NCBI GenBank assembly: GCA_947483555.1
Contig: CANKMW010000025.1
Location: 1-64,000, forward strand
Direction of reading: 5' to 3'
Source of the DNA: Myxococcales bacterium
GTDB taxonomy: Bacteria; Myxococcota_A; Polyangia; Haliangiales; Haliangiaceae
Length of the DNA stretch: 64,000 nucleotides
The notes beneath the pieces are model-generated. The model had not been told where the DNA came from, did not search any database, and saw nothing but the letters and a program-made list of their open reading frames with translations. How positions within the stretch are numbered: position 1 is the first letter of the stretch; each line of letters opens with the position of its first letter. Below are positions 18,834 through 25,979 of the stretch, piece after piece. A program made the position numbers and the translations under genes.

Positions 18834-20149
18834 GATTCAGCCGCCGCCTGTTCCTGTCCGGCGCTGGCGCGGCGATCGCGTTGCCGTTCTTCGAGTCGCT
18901 GCGCTCGCGGAAGGCGCGCGGTGCCGATCCGGTCGTCGCCAAGCGTTTCCTCGGCTACTACATCCCGTGCGGCATCGTGATGAGCGACTGGACGCCGAGC
19001 GCCGAAGGCGCGGCCTGGGCGGCGACGCCGATCCTCACCCCGCTCGTACCCCACCGCCAGAAGCTGTCGGTCCTGACCGGCCTCGACAACCGGCCCGGTC
19101 GCTCCGATGGCGGTGGTGACCACGCCGCCGGCACCGGCTCGTTCCTGACCTGCAAGCACGTCCGCAAGACCGCCGGCGCTGACATCCTCAACGGCATCTC
19201 GCTCGATCAGGTGGTCGCGCCGGTGCTGAGCGCGGGGCTGCCGTTCCCGTCGCTGGAGCTCGGCACCGACGGCGGCGCCGCCGTCGGCGACTGCGACACC
19301 GGCTACAGCTGCGCCTACGCGCGGTCGATCGCCTGGGCCGGGCCGACCACGCCGCTGCCCAAGCAGACCAACCCGCGCGCCGTCTTCGATCGCCTGTTCG
19401 CGGGCTACGATCCCGATGCGACCGCCGCCGAGATCGTCAAGCGTCAGCTGTACCGCACCAGCGTGCTCGACCACGCGGTCGACGAGGCGACCAGCCTGCG
19501 CGGCAAGCTCGGCAAGACCGATCAGGCCAAGCTCGACGAGTACCTGACCTCGGTCCGCGAGCTCGAGGCGCGGGTCGCCACCCCGACCCGGGTGTGCCGG
19601 CCGGGGGCGCGGCCCGAGGACAACCTCAGCTTCGCGGCGCGGGCACGGGCGATGGCCGATCTGATGGTGATCGCGTTCGAGTGCGACCTGACCCGGGTGA
19701 TCACGTTCATGCTCGGCAACGCCGGCTCGGGCAACACCCACCCGCAGGTCGGCGTCACCGAGGCGCACCACGAGCTGTCGCACCACATGATGGCCACCAG
19801 CAACCTGGCCAAGCTGACGCTGATCGATACCTGGGAGGTCGGGGAGCTCGCGTATCTGCTCGGACGCCTCGATGCCATCGAGGACGCCCCGGGCGTGACC
19901 GTGCTCGACAACTCGATGGTGTTCTTCTCGAGCGAGATCGAGGACGGCGACGCCCACCGCCACACCAACCTGCCGGTCGTCATCGCCGGCGGCGGGGGCG
20001 GCACGCTCTCGGTCGGCGTCCACCGTCGCTACCCGAACGCGACGCCGCTGGCCAACCTGTTCATCGCGATGCTCAACGGCCTCGGCGTGCCGGCCACCAC
20101 GTTCGGCGACGACGGCACCGCTCGCCTGCCGGACATCCTCACGCCCTGA
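18830..20149 (+). CDS. DUF1552 protein, Tat-exported partner of DUF1592
   Basis: A 439-residue protein with a twin-arginine leader (SRRLFLSGAGAAIALPF). The DUF1552 body includes YYIPCGIVMSDWTP, then NRPGRSDGGGDHAAGTGSF and GNAGSGNTHPQVGVTEAHHELSHH in separate segments. The C-terminal HRHTNLPVVIAGGGGG resembles the end of alkaline-phosphatase-superfamily-like proteins of this group. AGGTG upstream and the ATGA overlap with the DUF1592 gene show translational coupling. The pair probably forms one exported oxidoreductase-like system of unknown substrate. A decayed paralogue is at 196-558. Confidence 0.92.
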   Translation: MRFSRRLFLSGAGAAIALPFFESLRSRKARGADPVVAKRFLGYYIPCGIVMSDWTPSAEGAAWAATPILTPLVPHRQKLSVLTGLDNRPGRSDGGGDHAAGTGSFLTCKHVRKTAGADILNGISLDQVVAPVLSAGLPFPSLELGTDGGAAVGDCDTGYSCAYARSIAWAGPTTPLPKQTNPRAVFDRLFAGYDPDATAAEIVKRQLYRTSVLDHAVDEATSLRGKLGKTDQAKLDEYLTSVRELEARVATPTRVCRPGARPEDNLSFAARARAMADLMVIAFECDLTRVITFMLGNAGSGNTHPQVGVTEAHHELSHHMMATSNLAKLTLIDTWEVGELAYLLGRLDAIEDAPGVTVLDNSMVFFSSEIEDGDAHRHTNLPVVIAGGGGGTLSVGVHRRYPNATPLANLFIAMLNGLGVPATTFGDDGTARLPDILTP

Positions 20150-20178
20150 GGCCCGCGGAGCGGGGATCCAAGACCCGG

Positions 20179-20350
20179 TCGTCCTGAGCGGTGGCCGAGC
20201 GCCAGCGAGGCCGAGTCGAAGGACGCACTCCGTCGACATGCGCCCTTCGACTCGGCCGCTTCGCGTCCTCGCTCAAGGGCGACCGGATGGTGGAAGTGAT
20301 CGGCTTGACTGCGATTGTCGCGATGACCGCCGACGCAACGATGTGATCGA
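20179..20350. repeat. Hairpin-forming dispersed repeat between convergent genes
   Basis: The left arm 20183-20222 and right arm 20244-20278 form a long imperfect hairpin. Its inner 14 bp are perfect (GGCCGAGTCGAAGG at 20209-20222 with its complement at 20244-20257), around a 21-base loop. The right arm and following ~70 bp repeat the sequence found twice at 1-175. It lies between the ends of the DUF1552 gene and the P460-like gene, so it may act as a bidirectional terminator. It fills the 213-bp gap; nothing else is seen there. Confidence 0.75.
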
Positions 20351-20362
20351 GCGGCGACGCGG

Positions 20363-20788
20363 CTACTTCGTGTAGTCGAGCCAGACGCCGCCGAGCGGCG
20401 CCTGGACGTGACAGCGGTTCCAGCAGGTCGAGCTGTGGGTCTCGGCGCCGCCGGGCGCGTCGGTGGACGAGAACAGCCAGCCGCCCTCGTCCTCGGGCGA
20501 CACGCCGTTGCGCAGCTTGCGCATGATGGCGACGTAGCGCAGCGCGCCGGGCTGGTTGTCGACGTTGTCGTAGATCTCCTTGACCAGCACCGCGTCCTTG
20601 TCGCGCGGGCCCCGCGTCCGCACCGCCGGATTGGCGTAGATGATGCGGTAGCTGTCGCCGTGGCCGGGCGCCGGGCCGTAGGTCTCGAAGCTGTCCCACG
20701 CGATGTAGTCCGGCGGGTCGAGGGTCACGGGATCGCCGCAACCGGCGACCAGACCCCACAACACCAGCAAGAGGCGGCAGCGGTTCAC
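20363..20788 (-). CDS. Cytochrome P460-like lipoprotein
   Basis: A 141-residue exported protein starting at GTG, with lipobox VLWGLVAGC. The mature part follows the P460 pattern: WDSFETYGP, then HGDSYRIIYAN and a basic Arg segment. KDAVLVKEIYD, YVAIMRKL and GGWLFSS come next, with a final C-N-R-C-H haem site inside SSTCWNRCHVQ. P460 cytochromes oxidise hydroxylamine or related nitrogen compounds through an atypical haem; this one is only a family-level call. The GTG overlaps the upstream stop by 4 bp, making it the last gene of a haem-protein operon. Confidence 0.82.
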   Translation of the reverse strand: MNRCRLLLVLWGLVAGCGDPVTLDPPDYIAWDSFETYGPAPGHGDSYRIIYANPAVRTRGPRDKDAVLVKEIYDNVDNQPGALRYVAIMRKLRNGVSPEDEGGWLFSSTDAPGGAETHSSTCWNRCHVQAPLGGVWLDYTK

Positions 20789-21501
20789 GGCGCCACCACC
20801 TCGGTGACGCCGGTGCCGACCTCGATGTAGTCGGCGTCGCCGTCGGGACCGTCGATGTCGGCGCCGTCGTCGAGCCGTGCGACCACGTCGTAGGTCCCGG
20901 GCGGCAGCGAGCGGGTATCCCAGGTGAACGAGCCGCGACCCGACACCAGATCGCCGATGACCCCGACGCCGAGCTGGCCATCGGCGTTGAGCCGGGCGCC
21001 GAGCACGCTGCCGACGACCAGATCGCGATCGGGATCGCGCAGCTCGTAGTCGTAGGTGATGACGCCGGCGGCGCGGTCGACCTCGACCAGGATCAGCGAT
21101 GGCTCCCGGTTGTCGGGCCGCCCGGGCCCGCGCGGCGCGACCATCGAGCCGTCGACCAGCCCGGCCCAGTTGCGCAGGACCCGGGCCTCGTGGTCGTCGA
21201 GCCGGCGGCCGAGCGGCATCGGGAGCATGAGCCCGGCGTCGCCGCCGCGGGTCCGCTTCCAGAGGTCGAGCGCGCTCGCGGCGGCGCCGCTGATGGTCTG
21301 ATCGTTGGCGAGCAACGTGCTCGCGAACGAATCGAGTCGCAGACCCGGCGGGGCCAGACCGCTCTCGGGGTAGCCATGGCAGCGCACGCAGTTGGCGGCC
21401 AGGATCGGCATGACGTCGAGCTGCCAGCTCGGCTCGTCGGGCGGCGCGTCGACGGCGCAGCCGGCGACCAGCACGACGAGGAGCGAAGCGGGAGCGCGCA
21501 T
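20785..21501 (-). CDS. c-type haem lipoprotein
   Basis: A 238-residue exported protein with lipobox LLVVLVAGC. A short cytochrome c-like segment follows (VMPILAANCVRCHGYPESG, one CxxCH), then LRLDSF. The GGDAGLMLPMPLGRRLDDHE segment could offer a Met axial ligand. The C-terminal half is a beta-rich domain (FTWDTRSLPPGTYDVVARLDD) that resembles an Ig- or FlgD-like fold. It is probably an electron carrier at the outer or inner membrane. Its GAAGGG ribosome-binding site lies within a fragment of dispersed repeat at 21508-21530. Confidence 0.75.
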   Translation of the reverse strand: MRAPASLLVVLVAGCAVDAPPDEPSWQLDVMPILAANCVRCHGYPESGLAPPGLRLDSFASTLLANDQTISGAAASALDLWKRTRGGDAGLMLPMPLGRRLDDHEARVLRNWAGLVDGSMVAPRGPGRPDNREPSLILVEVDRAAGVITYDYELRDPDRDLVVGSVLGARLNADGQLGVGVIGDLVSGRGSFTWDTRSLPPGTYDVVARLDDGADIDGPDGDADYIEVGTGVTEVVAP

Positions 21502-21507
21502 GGTGAC

Positions 21508-21530
21508 CCTTCGACAAGCTCAGGACAGGC
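21508..21530. repeat. Short dispersed-repeat fragment in an operon spacer
   Basis: The fragment CCTTCGACAAGCTCAGGACA fills the spacer between two genes of the haem operon. It resembles one arm of the CCTTCGACTCGG...CTCAGG repeats at 1, 119 and 20244. Read on the minus strand it supplies the GAAGGG in front of the ATG at 21501. Confidence 0.55.
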
Positions 21531-22661
21531 CTAGAGATAGTAATGCAGCTGGAGCAGCGACAGCGCGTTGGGTTGGAAGGTGTCGCCGCCGGTGGCCTCG
21601 AGCCGCAGCAGCAGGTGCGCCTCGCCATGGGCGAACGGAAACGCCTGCAGGTTCAGCTCGAGCGCGTTGCGGCTGCTGCCGCGCAGGGTCAGATCGGGAT
21701 CCCAGCGCTGCACCGCGGCGCCGATCATCCAGCCCGGAAGCCACATCCTGGTGACGCCGAGGTAGGCCACCAGCTGCAGGCGGGCCGCGCCCGCGCCGGG
21801 GAAGGTCTGGACCTGCGCATCCAGCTCCGACAGGACCATCAAGCCCGGGCCCTCGAGCCACCACTTGCCGACCGCACCGACGGTGTAGCGGCGGTCCTCG
21901 CCGGTCACCGCGACCTTGGCCTGGCCGGCGATGGCGCGGGTGTCGGCCGCGAAGCGACGTTCGAGGTACGCGGTCGCGCCGGTCGCCGCCGGACCGGCGC
22001 CGGTGTACGGCACCGGGTTGGGCACGAACGCCGAGGCGTGAGCCTCCCAGGTGTCGCCGGTGGTTCCGGCGCCGAGGCCGTAGGGTTCCTCGAGCGTGTA
22101 GTGGCCGAGGTGCCGGCGTGGGTACGAGGTGTGGTCCTGCGAGCGGAGGCCGAAGACCGGGAAGAACCGACCGGCGCGGACGTAGAGCCCGTCGTCGCTG
22201 CGCTGGTACATCACGTAGTGCTCGCGCGAGGCGAGCCACGCTGCCACCGCCGGACCTGGCGGGCGCTGGCGCGCCGCGCCGCGCAACCCGATCGTGAGGT
22301 TGAGCGAGACCGGCCCGGCGGCCGCTCGGGTGGACACGTCGGCCTGCATCGGGAAACCGAGCAGCTCGACCGCTTCACCGTCGAGTTGCTTGGCGAGGAG
22401 GGCCCCGCGCAGGTCGCCACCGAGCGCGAGCCAGCCCGGCGGTGACCACACGCCGTGCAGCAAGCTGCCGTCGCCGCGACCGCTGATCGTGTCCCCGGCC
22501 TCCGAGCGACCGTAGTCGTTCAACAGTCCGCCGCCCGCCGGCGACAGATGGCAGCGCTGGCAGCGCTCGCTGCCGGTCGAGAGCTGGAACTGCGGATACG
22601 CCGCGACGTCACCGGTGGCCACGAGCACCACGGCGATCACGATCAGCAGCGTCAGTCGCAC
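21531..22661 (-). CDS. Outer-membrane beta-barrel-like protein with an N-terminal CxxCH
   Basis: A 376-residue protein with a cleavable signal (LLIVIAVVLVATGDVAAYPQ). A haem-binding-type motif CQRCH near residue 35 is followed by LSPAGGGLLNDYGRSEA. The rest is alternating strands (LYVRAGRFFPVFGLR, AHLLLRLEATGG) ending in aromatic LQLHYYL, as in outer-membrane barrels. The layout suggests a barrel with a single haem plug or cytochrome-coupled porin. It overlaps the upstream gene by 10 bp and is the second gene in the operon. Confidence 0.7.
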   Translation of the reverse strand: MRLTLLIVIAVVLVATGDVAAYPQFQLSTGSERCQRCHLSPAGGGLLNDYGRSEAGDTISGRGDGSLLHGVWSPPGWLALGGDLRGALLAKQLDGEAVELLGFPMQADVSTRAAAGPVSLNLTIGLRGAARQRPPGPAVAAWLASREHYVMYQRSDDGLYVRAGRFFPVFGLRSQDHTSYPRRHLGHYTLEEPYGLGAGTTGDTWEAHASAFVPNPVPYTGAGPAATGATAYLERRFAADTRAIAGQAKVAVTGEDRRYTVGAVGKWWLEGPGLMVLSELDAQVQTFPGAGAARLQLVAYLGVTRMWLPGWMIGAAVQRWDPDLTLRGSSRNALELNLQAFPFAHGEAHLLLRLEATGGDTFQPNALSLLQLHYYL

Positions 22662-23041
22662 GTCGCGCCCTCGAGGATCCAGCGCTCGATGATCGCGATC
22701 TCGGCGTCCGGCAGCGGGACGTCAGGCGGCATCACGTCATCGGTGCCAACGCCACGCAGCATGTACATCAGCCGCGAGCTCTCGGGCTGACCCGGCCTGA
22801 CGAAGTTGCCGACCGGCGTCCCCGGCATCTCCGGAGCGCCGCACACCCGCCCGGTCAGGTACGCGTACGCCCCGTCCGCCGTCGACAGGTCCAGCCCCTC
22901 GAGCGCCGACAGCGTCGAATGACAGCCCGCGGTCGCGCAGCTCGGCCGCACGATCGCCGCATGGACGTACGTCCATTCGCTGGACCGATCAGCGGGATCA
23001 GCGCAGCCGGCAAGTGCCGCCAGCGCGAGCGTCCATCGCAT
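22652..23041 (-). CDS. Small c-type haem lipoprotein
   Basis: A 129-residue lipoprotein (ALAALAGC lipobox). It has a single CATAGCH site with four residues between cysteines rather than two, then LEGLDLSTADGAYAYLTGRV. A VMPPDVPLPDAEIAIIERWI ending is shared with Planctomycete-type cytochrome c-like domains. The wider cysteine spacing is common in this group and may be a disulfide instead of a haem site. It is the first gene of the 23041-20363 operon. Confidence 0.7.
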   Translation of the reverse strand: MRWTLALAALAGCADPADRSSEWTYVHAAIVRPSCATAGCHSTLSALEGLDLSTADGAYAYLTGRVCGAPEMPGTPVGNFVRPGQPESSRLMYMLRGVGTDDVMPPDVPLPDAEIAIIERWILEGATCD

Positions 23042-23263
23042 CGGGCGAGAGTAACAAAGCCGGCGCGCCGCCACGCCGCCGGCCGCCACCCATGCGCCGC
23101 GGGTTCCACCACGTCGCCGCCCAAGGCCGCGAGTCGCGGTCGGCCATGCGTCGAAGACTACGCACCCCTTCCAGATCAGATGCTTGCGAATCACGGACAT
23201 CGGATGGTCGAACCAATCGGCACCTGGCTTGCAGAAGCTGGGGAAACCATCCGAGGCTCGCCG

Positions 23264-24016
23264 ATGACCACGACCAGCACTGCGCTCGCCAAGATCAACG
23301 CGCTCGCCGCCCAGGCCCGGCGGCGCGTCTGGCACGCCCGAGACCTCGACTGGTGGACGCCCATCGTCGCCCCACCCGGCGTGCGCGTCGCGGTCTACGT
23401 CGACCTGGTGAGCCAGCTGTTCTGGGCCGAACAGGTCGCGCTGCATGCGCTGGCCCGCATGCACGTCGAGCTGGTCGACGGCGCGCGCGACTTCGTCGCC
23501 ACCCAGATCGGGGACGAGGCTCGCCACTCCCAGGTCTATCGCGGCTACCTCGAGCGCCTCGGCGATCTGCGGCCGCTCGATCCCGGACTCGGCGAGGTCT
23601 TCGCCGCGGTCACCGCCTGGAACGGTCCGGCGTGGGGCCGCGTCGTGGCGTTCAACGTGATGCTGGAGCACGAGGCGATGCACCAGCAGCAACGGCGCAT
23701 CGCCACGCTCCCGTGCCCGCTGTTCAAGCAGGTCAACACGCGCATCGCCGCCGACGAGTCACGCCACGCCTCGTTCGGCGTGCTGTACCTCGAGCACGTC
23801 GTGCCGGCGGCGTCGGCCGATGACAAGGCCGAGGTGATGCACTGGATCGGCCGCCTGTGGGCGTCGTGGCGCGCCGCCAACCGCGGCCGCTACCAGGCCG
23901 ACGGCGAGCACGTGCTCCGCCTCGACGCCGACGAGCTCGAGCGCCGCGGTCACGACATCGTGGCCCGGCTGGCCGCGCTGGGACTGGGCGCGGAAGGAGC
24001 TCGCCATGTCGCGTGA
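23264..24016 (+). CDS. Ferritin-like diiron protein (AurF-like)
   Basis: A 250-residue helical protein with four metal-ligand helices: FWAEQVALHALARMH, IGDEARHSQVY, LEHEAMHQQQ and ADESRHASFG. The E...DExxH...E..xxH...DExxH pattern is that of diiron oxygenases related to AurF, or of ferritin-like domain proteins. The reaction cannot be deduced. Upstream in-frame ATGs exist (23179, 23203), but codons there lack the third-position GC bias, so 23264 is chosen. The next gene overlaps by 11 bp. Confidence 0.75.
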   Translation: MTTTSTALAKINALAAQARRRVWHARDLDWWTPIVAPPGVRVAVYVDLVSQLFWAEQVALHALARMHVELVDGARDFVATQIGDEARHSQVYRGYLERLGDLRPLDPGLGEVFAAVTAWNGPAWGRVVAFNVMLEHEAMHQQQRRIATLPCPLFKQVNTRIAADESRHASFGVLYLEHVVPAASADDKAEVMHWIGRLWASWRAANRGRYQADGEHVLRLDADELERRGHDIVARLAALGLGAEGARHVA

Positions 24017-24506
24017 CCCGTGGCTGGCGACGCGGCCGGGGTGCCTGGCGCACCGGGTCGCCATCGCGGTCGCCGCCAGCCTGGCCGGGTTCGTGATCGC
24101 GCGCCGGCTCGGCGCTGACGGCGTCGCACCGACCGCGGTCCGGCTGGTGGTGCTGCTGTCGATCCTGGTCGTCGGTGCGCGCCGCGCCGACGCGCGCATC
24201 GGCACGCGCGCCCTCGCCGCCGTGGCGGCAGCGAGCGTCGCCATCCTCGCGATCGAGCCCTGGCTGGTCGCGGATCTCGAGCGCCGCGGCGCCGCGGCGT
24301 GGGCCGACCTCGCGCCGCTCGCCGGCGATCTGGTCTACGGCCCCGGCCTGGCGTACGCGGCCGTCGCCATCGGCCGGTCGGTCACACGAACAGGAGCACG
24401 ATCGGGACCGCCGTACCGGCCGCGAGCAGGCCACCGATCAGCACCAGCTGCTTGCGCATCTGGAATGCGATCATCACGCCGGCCAGCGTCGACAGGATCA
24501 GGCTGA
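24006..24506 (+). CDS. Small membrane protein of unknown function
   Basis: A 166-residue protein with three hydrophobic stretches (VAIAVAASLAGFVIARRL, AVRLVVLLSILVVGA, ALAAVAAASVAILAIEPWLV) and a YGPGLAYAAVAIG helix. Its last ~40 residues are Arg/Ser/Pro-rich and lie antisense to the end of the PepSY-like gene. This 3' overlap of about 124 bp suggests the natural stop was lost. It overlaps the diiron gene by 11 bp, so the two are likely co-translated. Confidence 0.55.
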   Translation: MSRDPWLATRPGCLAHRVAIAVAASLAGFVIARRLGADGVAPTAVRLVVLLSILVVGARRADARIGTRALAAVAAASVAILAIEPWLVADLERRGAAAWADLAPLAGDLVYGPGLAYAAVAIGRSVTRTGARSGPPYRPRAGHRSAPAACASGMRSSRRPASTGSG

Positions 24507-24831
24507 TCGACATCAGCGCGAAGAACGACTTGAGCGCCGCCGAGCGATGGATCGCGGGCCGGGGCGGGCCCGGTGGTCGCGCCGCGGCCGCCCGATCGAC
24601 GCCGAGATCGTCGCCGGCCGCGGGCGGCCGCGGTCCGCGCTGCGGCAGGTCGTCGATGCTCTGGATGCGATGGACCTCGCCGAGCTTGACCAGCCACGCC
24701 GCCGGCTGCGCCCCGCCGTCCTCGGCCTCGTGCCACTCGGACAGCTGGATCAATCCGCTGAGCGCGAAGAACACGATCGACGGCGCGAAGAACACCCCGA
24801 CGTACATGTGCAGGCGACGGACGAGCTTCAT
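24382..24831 (-). CDS. PepSY-like membrane protein at the end of the metal operon
   Basis: A 149-residue protein beginning MKLVRRLHMYVGVFFAPSIV, the classic first helix of PepSY-associated membrane proteins. A soluble loop of ~60 residues follows and then two more helices (FFALMSISLILSTLAGVMIA, LIGGLLAAGTAVPIVLL). Short members of this group are often found with copper or iron genes. It starts 37 bp after the phytochelatin synthase stop and is the fifth gene of the cus operon. Its role is not known. Confidence 0.7.
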   Translation of the reverse strand: MKLVRRLHMYVGVFFAPSIVFFALSGLIQLSEWHEAEDGGAQPAAWLVKLGEVHRIQSIDDLPQRGPRPPAAGDDLGVDRAAAARPPGPPRPAIHRSAALKSFFALMSISLILSTLAGVMIAFQMRKQLVLIGGLLAAGTAVPIVLLFV

Positions 24832-24868
24832 CGCCCGCACGCTACCACCGGCGGTCGCGGCGCCGTCG

Positions 24869-25960
24869 TCAGTCCGGCCAGGTCGACCGCAGCGCCTCGC
24901 TCTGCGCCGCCAGTCGGTCGAGCTCGGCGGCGAGCGCCGGAATCCTCGCCGCCTCGGCCGCGACGCGCTCGAGATCACGGTGCAGGGCACCGCCGCCGGA
25001 GTGCATCCGCGCGACCAGGAGCAGCAGCGCAGCGGTCGCGTCGGCGGCGGTGCCGCTGGTCACCTGGCGCGCTACCTGGTGGGCTTCGGTGGCGCGCAGG
25101 GCGCCGAGGGTCTCTTCGATCGCGGCTGCGTGATCGGCAGCGTCCGGCTGGCGCGCGACGCAGTGCTCGGTCACCTCGACCAGCGACGCCGCGATCGTCG
25201 CCAGCGACGTGTCGTCGGGCCACGGCTTCGAGAGTGCCAGGCGCAGCCGGCGCGCCACCTCGGCCCACGACGCCCCGGCGCAGGTCAGCGACAGCATGAC
25301 GCCATGGGCGCCCTCGCGTCGACGCAGCTCGAGCCAGCCGCGCGGGCGCCCGTTGACCGGGTCGCTGGTGCGCATCGCGGCGGCCAGACGTGGCAGCGCC
25401 ACCCAGTGGGGCGGGTACTTGAAGCGCGCCACGTCGAGCACCAGCACCAGATCGCGCGCCGCGTGATATCCGCCCAGCGGCGAGAAGTGCCCGCTGCCGG
25501 TCTGATCGAGGGCGGCGCGATCGTAGCCGGCGATGATGACCTCGCCCGGGCCGGCGGCGGCGCGGGCGACCGCGGTGCGCAGCGCATCGTCATCGGGACC
25601 GGGCCGGCGCACGGCGGCCTCGGCGCCGTTGCAGCGCGCCAGACAGGCGAGGGTGTCGAGATCGACACCGGTGGCGCGGACCTGATCGAGCGAGATGCAG
25701 CAGTCGAGCAGCTCCTCGCTGAACCACCGCCACGGCCCCTTCCACATCCGCCCCGGATCGATCGCCAGCGCGTTGAGCGCCACCACCAGCGACCCGAGGC
25801 CGCAGAACGCCGGTTCGGACTGAGTCTGGTACTGCTCGGCGAGCGCGAAGTAGCCGCCCAGGCCGCCGGCGGCCAGCGCCTCGCCGAACAGCCGTTGACC
25901 GTCGGCCGACGCGAACGCGACGGCGTCGACAGGTAGCGGTCGCCGATAGAGCGTCTGCAC
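24869..25960 (-). CDS. Phytochelatin synthase
   Basis: Phytochelatin synthase joins gamma-Glu-Cys units of glutathione into metal-binding peptides. The 363-residue protein opens LYRRPLPVDAVAFAS and has TQSEPAFCGLGSLVVALNAL, WKGPWRWFSEELLDCC, GHFSPLGGYH and LDVARFKYPPHW. The triad is Cys53, His158 and Asp176, close to Cys56/His162/Asp180 of the plant enzyme. A ~150-residue helical C-terminal region follows, so it is longer than the short bacterial NlaB-type proteins that mainly hydrolyse glutathione. It lies 19 bp after cusA, so it is probably co-transcribed with metal efflux genes. Confidence 0.93.
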   Translation of the reverse strand: MQTLYRRPLPVDAVAFASADGQRLFGEALAAGGLGGYFALAEQYQTQSEPAFCGLGSLVVALNALAIDPGRMWKGPWRWFSEELLDCCISLDQVRATGVDLDTLACLARCNGAEAAVRRPGPDDDALRTAVARAAAGPGEVIIAGYDRAALDQTGSGHFSPLGGYHAARDLVLVLDVARFKYPPHWVALPRLAAAMRTSDPVNGRPRGWLELRRREGAHGVMLSLTCAGASWAEVARRLRLALSKPWPDDTSLATIAASLVEVTEHCVARQPDAADHAAAIEETLGALRATEAHQVARQVTSGTAADATAALLLLVARMHSGGGALHRDLERVAAEAARIPALAAELDRLAAQSEALRSTWPD

Positions 25961-25979
25961 GGGCGGAGGGTAGCAGTGT

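Noticed and set aside
23179..23263. N-terminal extension of the diiron protein
   Set aside because: Codons here lack third-position G/C bias and the sequence is not conserved-looking; start at 23264 preferred.
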